A stretch of 64,000 nt of DNA from Flavobacterium aquidurense (lineage in GTDB: Bacteria; Bacteroidota; Bacteroidia; Flavobacteriales; Flavobacteriaceae): assembly GCF_001404985.1 (NCBI RefSeq), contig NZ_JRLF01000014.1:186001-250000 (forward strand). The letters are read 5' to 3'. The notes beneath the pieces are model-generated. The model was given only the letters and a program-made list of their open reading frames with translations, did not search any database and was not told where the DNA came from. This document shows positions 14,674 to 22,215 of the stretch, piece by piece (position 1 is the stretch's first letter; every line of letters starts with the position of its first letter). The position numbers were made by a program, and so were the translations under genes.

Positions 14674-14810
14674 AGAGGAAAAATTTGAACTGATTGCAAC
14701 CTCTTCATAATGAAACGGTTCGTTATGAATGCTGAAAGATTAATTTCAGTAGTAAAAAATGCTAAAGCAGGATACCTCCTTTAGCACTTTCAGCAATTAC
14801 TTTTCCTCGC
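14674..14810 (+). ncRNA. SAM-II-like riboswitch, long-loop form, upstream of metK
   Basis: The RNA has P1 AGAGG/CCTCT (14674-14678, 14700-14704) closing a loop with TTTGAACTGATTGCAA, and downstream AAAAAATGCTAAAGCAGG; these match the SAM-II core (GATTTAACCG-ATTGCAA and AAATG-GCTAAA). CTG in the loop can pair with CAG after GCTAAAG to form the pseudoknot. Between them are two hairpins, TTCATAA/TTATGAA and CTGAAA/TTTCAG, as in long-loop SAM-II variants. GCTAAAG (14761-14767) can instead pair with CTTTAGC (14779-14785), TGCTGAAAG (14730-14738) with CTTTCAGCA (14787-14795), and GAGGAAAA (14675-14682) with TTTTCCTC (14801-14808). That gives a competing fold before the metK start. Confidence 0.78.
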
Positions 14811-14834
14811 TTAATGTTAATTTAATAAATTATT

Positions 14835-16085
14835 ATGGCTTATTTATTTACGTCAGAATCTGTTAGTGAAGGGCATCCAGACAAAGTTGCAGATCAAATT
14901 TCGGATGCTTTAATTGATAACTTTCTGGCATTTGATGCTGACTCAAAAGTAGCTTGTGAAACTCTTGTTACAACTGGTCAGGTAATTTTAGCAGGTGAAG
15001 TAAAATCGAATACTTATCTTGATGTGCAGCAAATTGCCCGTGAAGTTATCCGTAAAATCGGATATACTAAAAGCGAGTATATGTTTGAAGCAAACTCTTG
15101 TGGAATTCTTTCTGCAATTCATGAGCAATCAGCAGATATTAATCAGGGTGTTGACAGAGCTAAGCCAGAAGAGCAAGGTGCTGGAGACCAAGGAATGATG
15201 TTTGGTTACGCAACTAACGAAACTGAAAACTACATGCCATTGGCACTTGATTTATCTCATAAATTATTACAGGAATTAGCAATTTTAAGACGTGAAAACA
15301 AAGAAATTACTTATTTACGTCCTGATGCAAAATCGCAGGTAACTTTAGAATATAGCGATGATAACAAACCAACTCGTATTGACGCGATTGTAATCTCGAC
15401 TCAACACGACGATTTTGATGAAGAAGCTACAATGCTGGCTAAAATCAAAAAAGATATTATCGAAATTTTGATTCCAAGAATCATTGCAAAAAATCCAGCT
15501 CACGCGCATTTATTCAATGATAAAATCAACTACCATATTAACCCAACAGGAAAATTCGTTATTGGAGGACCTCACGGAGATACTGGTTTAACAGGAAGAA
15601 AAATCATTGTAGATACTTACGGTGGAAAAGGTGCTCACGGTGGTGGTGCATTCTCTGGAAAAGATCCTAGTAAAGTAGACAGAAGTGCTGCTTATGCTAC
15701 ACGTCATATCGCTAAAAACTTAGTGGCTGCAGGTGTTGCTGACGAGATTTTAGTTCAGGTTTCTTATGCAATTGGAGTTGCTGAACCAATGGGAATCTTT
15801 ATTGATACTTACGGAACTTCTAAAGTAAATTTAACTAACGGTGAAATCGCTAAAAAAGTAGAAGCTATCTTTGATATGCGTCCTTACTTTATCGAGCAAC
15901 GTTTGAAATTAAGAAATCCAATCTATAGCGAAACTGCTGCTTACGGACACATGGGACGTAAACCAGAAGTGGTAACTAAAACTTTCTTTGCTCCTGGAGG
16001 ACACGAAAAAACAGTTACTGTTGAGTTGTTTACTTGGGAGAAACTTGATTTCGTAGATAAAGTAAAAGCTGAATTTGGATTGTAA
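14835..16085 (+). CDS. metK: S-adenosylmethionine synthetase
   Basis: Makes SAM from methionine and ATP, 416 aa, full length. Family motifs are [21 protein letters not shown] at the N-terminus (ATP site), [32 protein letters not shown], and [19 protein letters not shown] (catalytic P-loop). The ATG at 14835 gives the standard [13 protein letters not shown] start. It has its own TAnnTTTG promoter and a SAM-II-like leader, so product feedback is expected. It is divergent from the TonB receptor. Confidence 0.98.
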   Translation: MAYLFTSESVSEGHPDKVADQISDALIDNFLAFDADSKVACETLVTTGQVILAGEVKSNTYLDVQQIAREVIRKIGYTKSEYMFEANSCGILSAIHEQSADINQGVDRAKPEEQGAGDQGMMFGYATNETENYMPLALDLSHKLLQELAILRRENKEITYLRPDAKSQVTLEYSDDNKPTRIDAIVISTQHDDFDEEATMLAKIKKDIIEILIPRIIAKNPAHAHLFNDKINYHINPTGKFVIGGPHGDTGLTGRKIIVDTYGGKGAHGGGAFSGKDPSKVDRSAAYATRHIAKNLVAAGVADEILVQVSYAIGVAEPMGIFIDTYGTSKVNLTNGEIAKKVEAIFDMRPYFIEQRLKLRNPIYSETAAYGHMGRKPEVVTKTFFAPGGHEKTVTVELFTWEKLDFVDKVKAEFGL

Positions 16086-16150
16086 ATTTAGATTATTGGA
16101 CTAACTTAGATTATTAGATTTTTTTGACAACTAGTTACTCTTAAACATAA

Positions 16151-16191
16151 AAAAGAGGCTATCTATTCATTTAGATAGCCTCTTTTATTTT
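16151..16191. terminator. Terminator after metK
   Basis: A 15-bp perfect stem (AAAAGAGGCTATCTA at 16151-16165 and its complement at 16172-16186) with a 6-base loop and T/A runs on both sides, usable from either strand. Confidence 0.9.
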
Positions 16192-16263
16192 TAATTGATA
16201 TCGTTTTGTAATATCAAATCTGTGTGTTTATTTTGAACGCGGATGAAACTGATTTACTTCGTA

Positions 16264-16379
16264 AAGACGCGGATAAAACGGATTTTTTTCTTGGGTTATG
16301 TTGTTTCAAAATTTAAAGAATAATTAAATCTGTTTTTATCTGCGTTTTCGCGATAGCGAATCCGTTTTATCCGCGTCTT
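16264..16379. repeat. Long inverted repeat between metK and the M28 peptidase
   Basis: Perfect 20-bp arms (16264-16283 AAGACGCGGATAAAACGGAT and 16360-16379) enclose 76 bases that include related degenerate phrases (AATCTGTTTTTATCTGCGTT, GAACGCGGATGAAACTGAT). A local hairpin TTCGCGATAGCGAA is at 16347-16360. It fills most of the 340-base gap before the peptidase and appears to be a dispersed intergenic repeat. Confidence 0.75.
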
Positions 16380-16425
16380 AATTTCAGCGCTAATAAAATG
16401 GTTTTTTATTTTTTTTAAGATTATT

Positions 16426-17892
16426 CTATCGCTCTAATTGTACGTTTGGTAATGTTTTAGGACGACCTGCATCATTAGATAAAATCCAGCCTGTACGGTA
16501 CATCCACTCTGTCATTTTATGCAATTTTACGAAATCAATATTTTCAGATTCATCCATTGGGGTGTGATATTGACTGTGCAAAACACTGGTGTAAAAAACA
16601 GATGGAATTCCTCTTTTTGCATACGGTAAATGATCTGAACGAAAGTAAAAATACTCAGGATGTTCTGGTCTGTCCCATAATTTATCTAAATCAAATTTAG
16701 GCCCTTCGTCATTTGCTCTTTTAGCAATTGCCACTAAATCTGATGAATTTTCATGAGGAGAACTAGAGCCTAAAAGCGCTGCCTGGTTTACATTATTTCT
16801 ACCAATCATATCTCCGTTTAACACTGCAATAATATCCTTTTCCGGAACTGTTGAGTGTGCTGCATACCATCTTGAACCTAATAAGCCACGCTCTTCTGAA
16901 CCGTGAAATACAAATAGAGAAGTTCTTTTTCCGGGTTGTTTTTTATACGCTCTTGCAATGGCTAACATAGCGACACAAGTACTTGCGTTATCATCTGCCC
17001 CGTTATAGATAGAATCCTTACCGTATTTTTGTCTTACTCCATCGTGATCCTGATGTCCGCTAAAAAGAACATATTCCTTTTTTAATTTAGCATCTGTCCC
17101 TTCAATTATTCCTACAACATTCACAGATGGATATTTGTAGGTTTCAGAAATTACTTCTGTAGACAATAAATCTTTAGTGCTTTTAAGATATTCTAACTGA
17201 TCATTGTGTACCCAAAAAACTGGCATTGTCGCACCAATTTTATCGCGAAAACCTTCTATTCCGTAAATACCTCTTGTCATTTGTGGTTCAACCTGAGACC
17301 AGCTTTCTTCAGCCAATGCATCTGCTACCATAATAAGTGCCGTTGCTCCTTTTTTAACTACAAGATCGTAATATTTATTTCTAACAAGGCCTGGATAACG
17401 TCTGTCAAACAACGAAATATCATCAGCAATTCCTTCTTTTGAAGCTAGTAAAACAACTGCTTTTCCTTTGATATCTGCTTTTTCGATTTCTTCTTTTGTA
17501 GCAGCTCCCAAATATACTAATGATGCATCTACTTTAATATTTGTAGTTTCTGCTACAAGAACATCTTTCCACAATTTATATTCTTTTTGCCCAATTTTAA
17601 ACTTTGTATTTGGCGTCACCTGATGCCTGTACATATCAAAAAACTGAAAATAAGTTCCGTCATCACCAGCCGGAGCCATTCCTGCTTCTTTTGCTTTATT
17701 TGCCAGCCACATTGATACTTTTAACTCATCTAAAGTTCCTGCTTCACGACCGTTAAAATGATCACCAGCCATCTGGTACATATCTGTTTTAAGGTCTTTG
17801 TCTGTAATTGCCGAAACGAGAGGTTTTTTAATTGCCTGCGAAAAAACTACTCCTCCATAAGCAATCAAAACGAGGATCATTTTATTTTTCAT
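16426..17892 (-). CDS. Secreted M28 family metallopeptidase
   Basis: Exported zinc aminopeptidase of family M28, 488 aa. A signal peptide (MKNKMILVLIAYGGVVFSQA) precedes a PA-type insert (about residues 130-250, VVLLASKEGIADD) inside the catalytic fold. Zinc and catalytic residues are in GHQDHDG, NGADDNASTC, GSEERGLLGSRW, NGDMIGR, and the distal histidine in SQYHTPMDE. It should release N-terminal amino acids from peptides outside the cytoplasm. Expected length and intact ligands. It stands alone between metK and the divergent DUF4153 gene. Confidence 0.93.
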   Translation of the reverse strand: MKNKMILVLIAYGGVVFSQAIKKPLVSAITDKDLKTDMYQMAGDHFNGREAGTLDELKVSMWLANKAKEAGMAPAGDDGTYFQFFDMYRHQVTPNTKFKIGQKEYKLWKDVLVAETTNIKVDASLVYLGAATKEEIEKADIKGKAVVLLASKEGIADDISLFDRRYPGLVRNKYYDLVVKKGATALIMVADALAEESWSQVEPQMTRGIYGIEGFRDKIGATMPVFWVHNDQLEYLKSTKDLLSTEVISETYKYPSVNVVGIIEGTDAKLKKEYVLFSGHQDHDGVRQKYGKDSIYNGADDNASTCVAMLAIARAYKKQPGKRTSLFVFHGSEERGLLGSRWYAAHSTVPEKDIIAVLNGDMIGRNNVNQAALLGSSSPHENSSDLVAIAKRANDEGPKFDLDKLWDRPEHPEYFYFRSDHLPYAKRGIPSVFYTSVLHSQYHTPMDESENIDFVKLHKMTEWMYRTGWILSNDAGRPKTLPNVQLER

Positions 17893-18072
17893 ACGTTTTA
17901 ATTTAGTATTCCAAACTTAGTAATTTATTGAGAAAAAATCATCCATTTGGTTTTGAAATAGTACTGAAATGTAAAATCAATAAAATGCTGATAACATTTT
18001 TTTGTCATTACTATTATTATTTGGTTATCTCTTACAATTTACCTTTCTTAGTACAATATAACTGATTAAAAA

Positions 18073-19848
18073 ATGAGCAGACTTCCTTCTTTACAAAACG
18101 TTCTAAACGCAACACTAAAAACGGTTCTCAGATTTCCCCTGGAAAATATAACGGCCATTTTAGGAACTATTTTCGCCATTATCCTTAATGAGAAAAACTA
18201 TAATGATCCTAATAAAGAGTTTTATGAAAAAGCATTAATGAGTGCTTCTTTATGTCTTGTATTATTTCTTTCTGTTAGTTTGTTTTTCCTGGCCTCAAAA
18301 AAGAATACTATTTTACGCTTTATAACCAGTATAATACTTGGAAGCTTTATTGTTCTGTTTGTGTTTAATTTTCATAAGGATATTACAGATCTTGAAATAC
18401 AACAGTTTTTAGTGCTTAATATCGCTTTGCATTTGTTAGTTTCATTTGCCGGTTTCTTGCCCAGATCATATGATCAGGATGAGTTTTGGGAATTTAACAA
18501 ACAGCTTTTTCTAAGAATTTTAACCGCTGGATTATATAGTGTTGTACTTTATTGCGGATTATCACTGGCTATTTTGGCAATTGACAAATTATTCAATGTA
18601 AAATTTTATGATCACATTTATATTCATATCTTTTTTGTGATTGCCGGGATCTTCAATACTATATTCTTTTTAAACGGAGTTCCTGAAACGAATAACAGCG
18701 AGAATCCTTTGATTTTAAAGTATCCTAAAGGGCTTAAAAATTTTACGCAATATGTTTTGTTACCTTTAATAAGCCTTTATCTGGTGATTTTAATTTGTTA
18801 TGAAGCTAAAATACTTGTTACGCTTTCTTTGCCTGTTGGATGGGTTTCGTATCTTGTTTTGGTATTCGCTATTTTTGGTATTCTGTCTTTTTTATTGGTT
18901 CATCCTATTGCGACCGAAACCAACAATCTATGGATGAGAACTTTTAACAGATGGTTTTATTTTTTGTTGATTCCGTTACTGGGACTACTTTTTTGGGCGA
19001 TTTTATACCGAATCAATCTTTACGGATTTACACATGAACGTTATTATGTTCTTTTATTATCGATATGGCTTTCTGTTATTGTGGGATATTTTTTAATTCG
19101 AAAACAGCCTAAAATAAAGTTCATTCCGGTAAGTTTGTGTTTGGCAGGAATGCTTTCTCTTGCTGGTCCGCAAAGTGCTAATTTTATTTCAAAAAACAGT
19201 CAATTATCACGATTTGAATCTTACATGAAAAAGTCAAATCAAAAATTGACTTTCGAACAAGAACAAGATTTAAGCAGTATTGTTTCTTTTCTTGAAGATA
19301 ATTATGGTGTAGAAATAATGGTTCCTTATGCCAAAACAAAACTTGAGACGCTTCTTAAAACAGATAAATTTCCAAGCGATTATGAAATCATGGAAGCTTT
19401 AGGATTTGAATATAGATCTCCTTATGATAAAAAAGAAAAAAACAAAGATGAGTTTTATTACTATTATTACGAAAATGATCAAAATAATGTAGAGAACATT
19501 CACGGCTATGATATATCCTTTACTCTTTCTTCTTATCAAAACAAATTCGAGTGTAATGATTGTATAAAAATCGAAAACAAAAGCTATTCAATTCAATCTC
19601 ATGATAAAGACTACGGTTTAGATCTTCAAATTAATCAAGACAATATTCCAATACAAATCAATGATTTTGTAAATAAAAATGCAGATTTTAAAGAGAACTA
19701 TAATGCAAATAAAAAAATAACTCAGGAAGTAGAGACTCCAAAATATAAAATTATGATTACCTATCTTAATGCGAATGGGAAAATCAAAAACAATAAAAAG
19801 ATATTAAACAACTACAACATAAAAGTGCTGATAAAAATTAAGAACTAA
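18073..19848 (+). CDS. DUF4153 domain-containing membrane protein
   Basis: A 591-aa protein with about eleven hydrophobic segments in the first 365 residues (for example AILGTIFAIIL, SLFFLASKKN, FIVLFVFNF, WVSYLVLVFAIFGILSFLLV), and then a hydrophilic C-terminal part of about 220 residues rich in Lys, Asn and Tyr. The N-terminal SRLPSLQNVLNATLKTVLRFPLE and EFWEFNKQLFLRIL stretches match what I recall of DUF4153 proteins of this genus. The function of the family is unknown. The C-terminal part ends in a low-complexity basic tail. Confidence 0.8.
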   Translation: MSRLPSLQNVLNATLKTVLRFPLENITAILGTIFAIILNEKNYNDPNKEFYEKALMSASLCLVLFLSVSLFFLASKKNTILRFITSIILGSFIVLFVFNFHKDITDLEIQQFLVLNIALHLLVSFAGFLPRSYDQDEFWEFNKQLFLRILTAGLYSVVLYCGLSLAILAIDKLFNVKFYDHIYIHIFFVIAGIFNTIFFLNGVPETNNSENPLILKYPKGLKNFTQYVLLPLISLYLVILICYEAKILVTLSLPVGWVSYLVLVFAIFGILSFLLVHPIATETNNLWMRTFNRWFYFLLIPLLGLLFWAILYRINLYGFTHERYYVLLLSIWLSVIVGYFLIRKQPKIKFIPVSLCLAGMLSLAGPQSANFISKNSQLSRFESYMKKSNQKLTFEQEQDLSSIVSFLEDNYGVEIMVPYAKTKLETLLKTDKFPSDYEIMEALGFEYRSPYDKKEKNKDEFYYYYYENDQNNVENIHGYDISFTLSSYQNKFECNDCIKIENKSYSIQSHDKDYGLDLQINQDNIPIQINDFVNKNADFKENYNANKKITQEVETPKYKIMITYLNANGKIKNNKKILNNYNIKVLIKIKN

Positions 19849-19851
19849 AAA

Positions 19852-19879
19852 AAAGCCTTTGAAATATTTCAAAGGCTTT
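19852..19879. terminator. Bidirectional terminator
   Basis: A perfect 28-base palindrome (arms AAAGCCTTTGAAAT) between two convergent genes, flanked by A and T runs. Confidence 0.88.
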
Positions 19880-19885
19880 CTAATT

Positions 19886-22123
19886 TTAATATGTTCCGTT
19901 TTCCATTTTACTTAATGTTTCGCGAATCTCTGTAGCGGTTTCTTCTTCTACATAATCCGTTAAATATTTAACTGCGAGAGTCTGCGTTTGAATGGCTTTT
20001 TCTTTTTGTCCGTCTTTATAATACAATTGTGCTAATGTATCTAAATAATAAGGATTGTTTTTAGTGACAACCAAACTATATTCTGACCATGTAATAGCTG
20101 ATTTTAAAAATCCTAAATTACCAGGTTTAGAGACTACTGTCCATGCTGCCGAATTGCATAGGTTTGAATGGTATTCTTTAAAGGCGTTCCATCCGTTATA
20201 GGCATAATCAGAAGTAGGATCCATTGAAGTAAACATAGTATCTAATCTTTCGATAACACTTCCTTTATCTGTAGCCAGATTGGTATTGAAATAAGTACCA
20301 AACTCTTTTAAATAATTTGTATTTGAACCGTCTTTATCTTCTACCTCAGCTAAATAAGTAAAATAATTTTGATAACATTCAAAGTTTCCTTTTCCTGCGG
20401 CGATTAGTTTTTTATAGACTGAAATTGTTTTACTTTCATTTTTTTCTGCTGCAATATCATTTTCTGCAACATATTTATTTTGCTGTAAAGCTGCTGCAAT
20501 CTCTGTGTTCAAACTTCCTATTATATGCGTTTCTCCTTCTTTAGCAGTAAAAGCTGTACGTTCTGCGTCGATCGCATCATAATGTTTTATCAGATAATCT
20601 ATGGCAAGAAAATCAGTATCATTTAAAACCTTGTCTTCTTTAAAAAATTGTTTTGAGAATCCTTGATTTTTAATTTCTTTCAAAATAGTTTCTGCCAGAT
20701 ACAGGTTTGGTTTTGTATCTTTTTGATGTGTCTCAATTAGTTTTTTCCAGATTTGGGCAACCTCTTTTTTATCTAAAGCTGTATGTACAAATTTAAATTC
20801 AGCAGCATTATCATCTGTTGTTACTGTATAATCTGTGTCGTAATCATAAGGTATTTCAAGAATTGCAACTTTATTAAAAGCCTGAATTAAATCAGTGTCT
20901 GTAGCTTTTTTATTTTTTACTGTTTTACTAAAAGCAGCTAGTCCATCTATTCTTTGTAGTTTTTTGTACAAACCGTCATAATAACTTAACTGATATTGTT
21001 TTTCTGTTAGATTCGATTTTGCAGTTGCTAAAATTTCTCCATTACCATTTAAAATAATTACACTTTGAGTATCAGCAATTTTATTCGTTTTGAGCCATTT
21101 TTTATCATCAGCATTCGCCAGATAAAAATTATACAAATCATATTCAGGATTGTATCCCTCATACATATTATAGCTAACCTGTGATTCCTGATTTTTGATA
21201 AAAGTATCAAAATCAACTTTCGCCGAAGTATTTTTACCATCAACTGCCATTACTAAAAATTTATTCTTAGCATTTTTTGTCGATGCAAGAGCACTTTTTA
21301 AATTATCTTCAATCTTAAACTTAAAATCAAAATTTGTTGATGGATAAGATTCTACTGCAACAGCTGTAGAATCACTTGCCAATCCAAAATCCTCTGTTAC
21401 TAAAGGTTCTTTTCCTGCATAAGTCCAATTTACGACTGTCTTATTTTCCAGCGGAACTACTTTTGAAACCTTTTCCGGCTGTACATCTTTTGCATTACGA
21501 AAAACCAAGGGATCTTTTCCTGACTGCTCTGAAATCATCAGTTCATTTGATTTCTGATTAAAAAAACCTTTAATATTTAAATCCCCTAAAACCTGAGGCT
21601 GGTATTTAATTGTAACTTCGGAAACATCTTTTGGCAAAGCAAATTTAGATACTTTGCTATTTCCTCCATATTCTTCGTAAACCAGGTATAAATAATCTGC
21701 ACGATCGATTTCAAAATCTACGTCAAGTTTATCGCCTTCAGGATTTACTTTATCTCTAATATCTGACAATCTTTGATATTGAACATCCCCGGAACCGGTT
21801 TGTGTACCCAGATAGAAAGAATAATAGTAGACAGCATCTGAGAACTTTACTTTTACTTTTTTTGCTTTTTTATCATTTTTAAACGTCAGATCAAAAGCGC
21901 TTTCGGCTTTTACACTTGGAATAAACAATAATGAATCGCCTTTAACTTCATAGTTACCTGAATAAAAAACCAATTCGTATTTATTATCATCTAATAAATT
22001 TAGCTTGATCTTCTGACCTTTGTTTGTAGACAGATAAGATCCTTTTTCAATATTTTTTGTTTGAGAAAAAGAAACAGATATTAAACAAAAGAACGCTGAG
22101 AAACTCCATATAAAATTACGCAT
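19886..22123 (-). CDS. Exported protein of unknown function with TPR-like C-terminus
   Basis: A 745-aa protein with a signal peptide (MRNFIWSFSAFFCLISVSFSQ). The first 230 residues look like beta-rich modules (KGSYLSTNKGQKIKLNLLDDNKYEL). A middle part around DTQSVIILNGNGEILATAKSNL resembles a thioredoxin-like edge strand, but no CxxC is present there. The end (LDTLAQLYYKDGQKEKAIQ) matches a tetratricopeptide repeat. I cannot name the family. No operon partner is clear: the downstream DUF4153 gene converges, and the upstream TonB-type gene is 92 bases away on the same strand. Confidence 0.75.
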   Translation of the reverse strand: MRNFIWSFSAFFCLISVSFSQTKNIEKGSYLSTNKGQKIKLNLLDDNKYELVFYSGNYEVKGDSLLFIPSVKAESAFDLTFKNDKKAKKVKVKFSDAVYYYSFYLGTQTGSGDVQYQRLSDIRDKVNPEGDKLDVDFEIDRADYLYLVYEEYGGNSKVSKFALPKDVSEVTIKYQPQVLGDLNIKGFFNQKSNELMISEQSGKDPLVFRNAKDVQPEKVSKVVPLENKTVVNWTYAGKEPLVTEDFGLASDSTAVAVESYPSTNFDFKFKIEDNLKSALASTKNAKNKFLVMAVDGKNTSAKVDFDTFIKNQESQVSYNMYEGYNPEYDLYNFYLANADDKKWLKTNKIADTQSVIILNGNGEILATAKSNLTEKQYQLSYYDGLYKKLQRIDGLAAFSKTVKNKKATDTDLIQAFNKVAILEIPYDYDTDYTVTTDDNAAEFKFVHTALDKKEVAQIWKKLIETHQKDTKPNLYLAETILKEIKNQGFSKQFFKEDKVLNDTDFLAIDYLIKHYDAIDAERTAFTAKEGETHIIGSLNTEIAAALQQNKYVAENDIAAEKNESKTISVYKKLIAAGKGNFECYQNYFTYLAEVEDKDGSNTNYLKEFGTYFNTNLATDKGSVIERLDTMFTSMDPTSDYAYNGWNAFKEYHSNLCNSAAWTVVSKPGNLGFLKSAITWSEYSLVVTKNNPYYLDTLAQLYYKDGQKEKAIQTQTLAVKYLTDYVEEETATEIRETLSKMENGTY

Positions 22124-22215
22124 GCTTAAAATTTTAGTTGTTACTATTTAAAACAAAGATATTTCTTTCTTATTTAAAAAAAGTATCAAAAACATAACGC
22201 ATTGTAATTAAAATA

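Noticed and set aside
16151-16191. Strong hairpin after metK considered as a riboswitch
   Set aside because: It lies downstream of metK and has a simple perfect stem with A/T runs on both sides, so it is a terminator.
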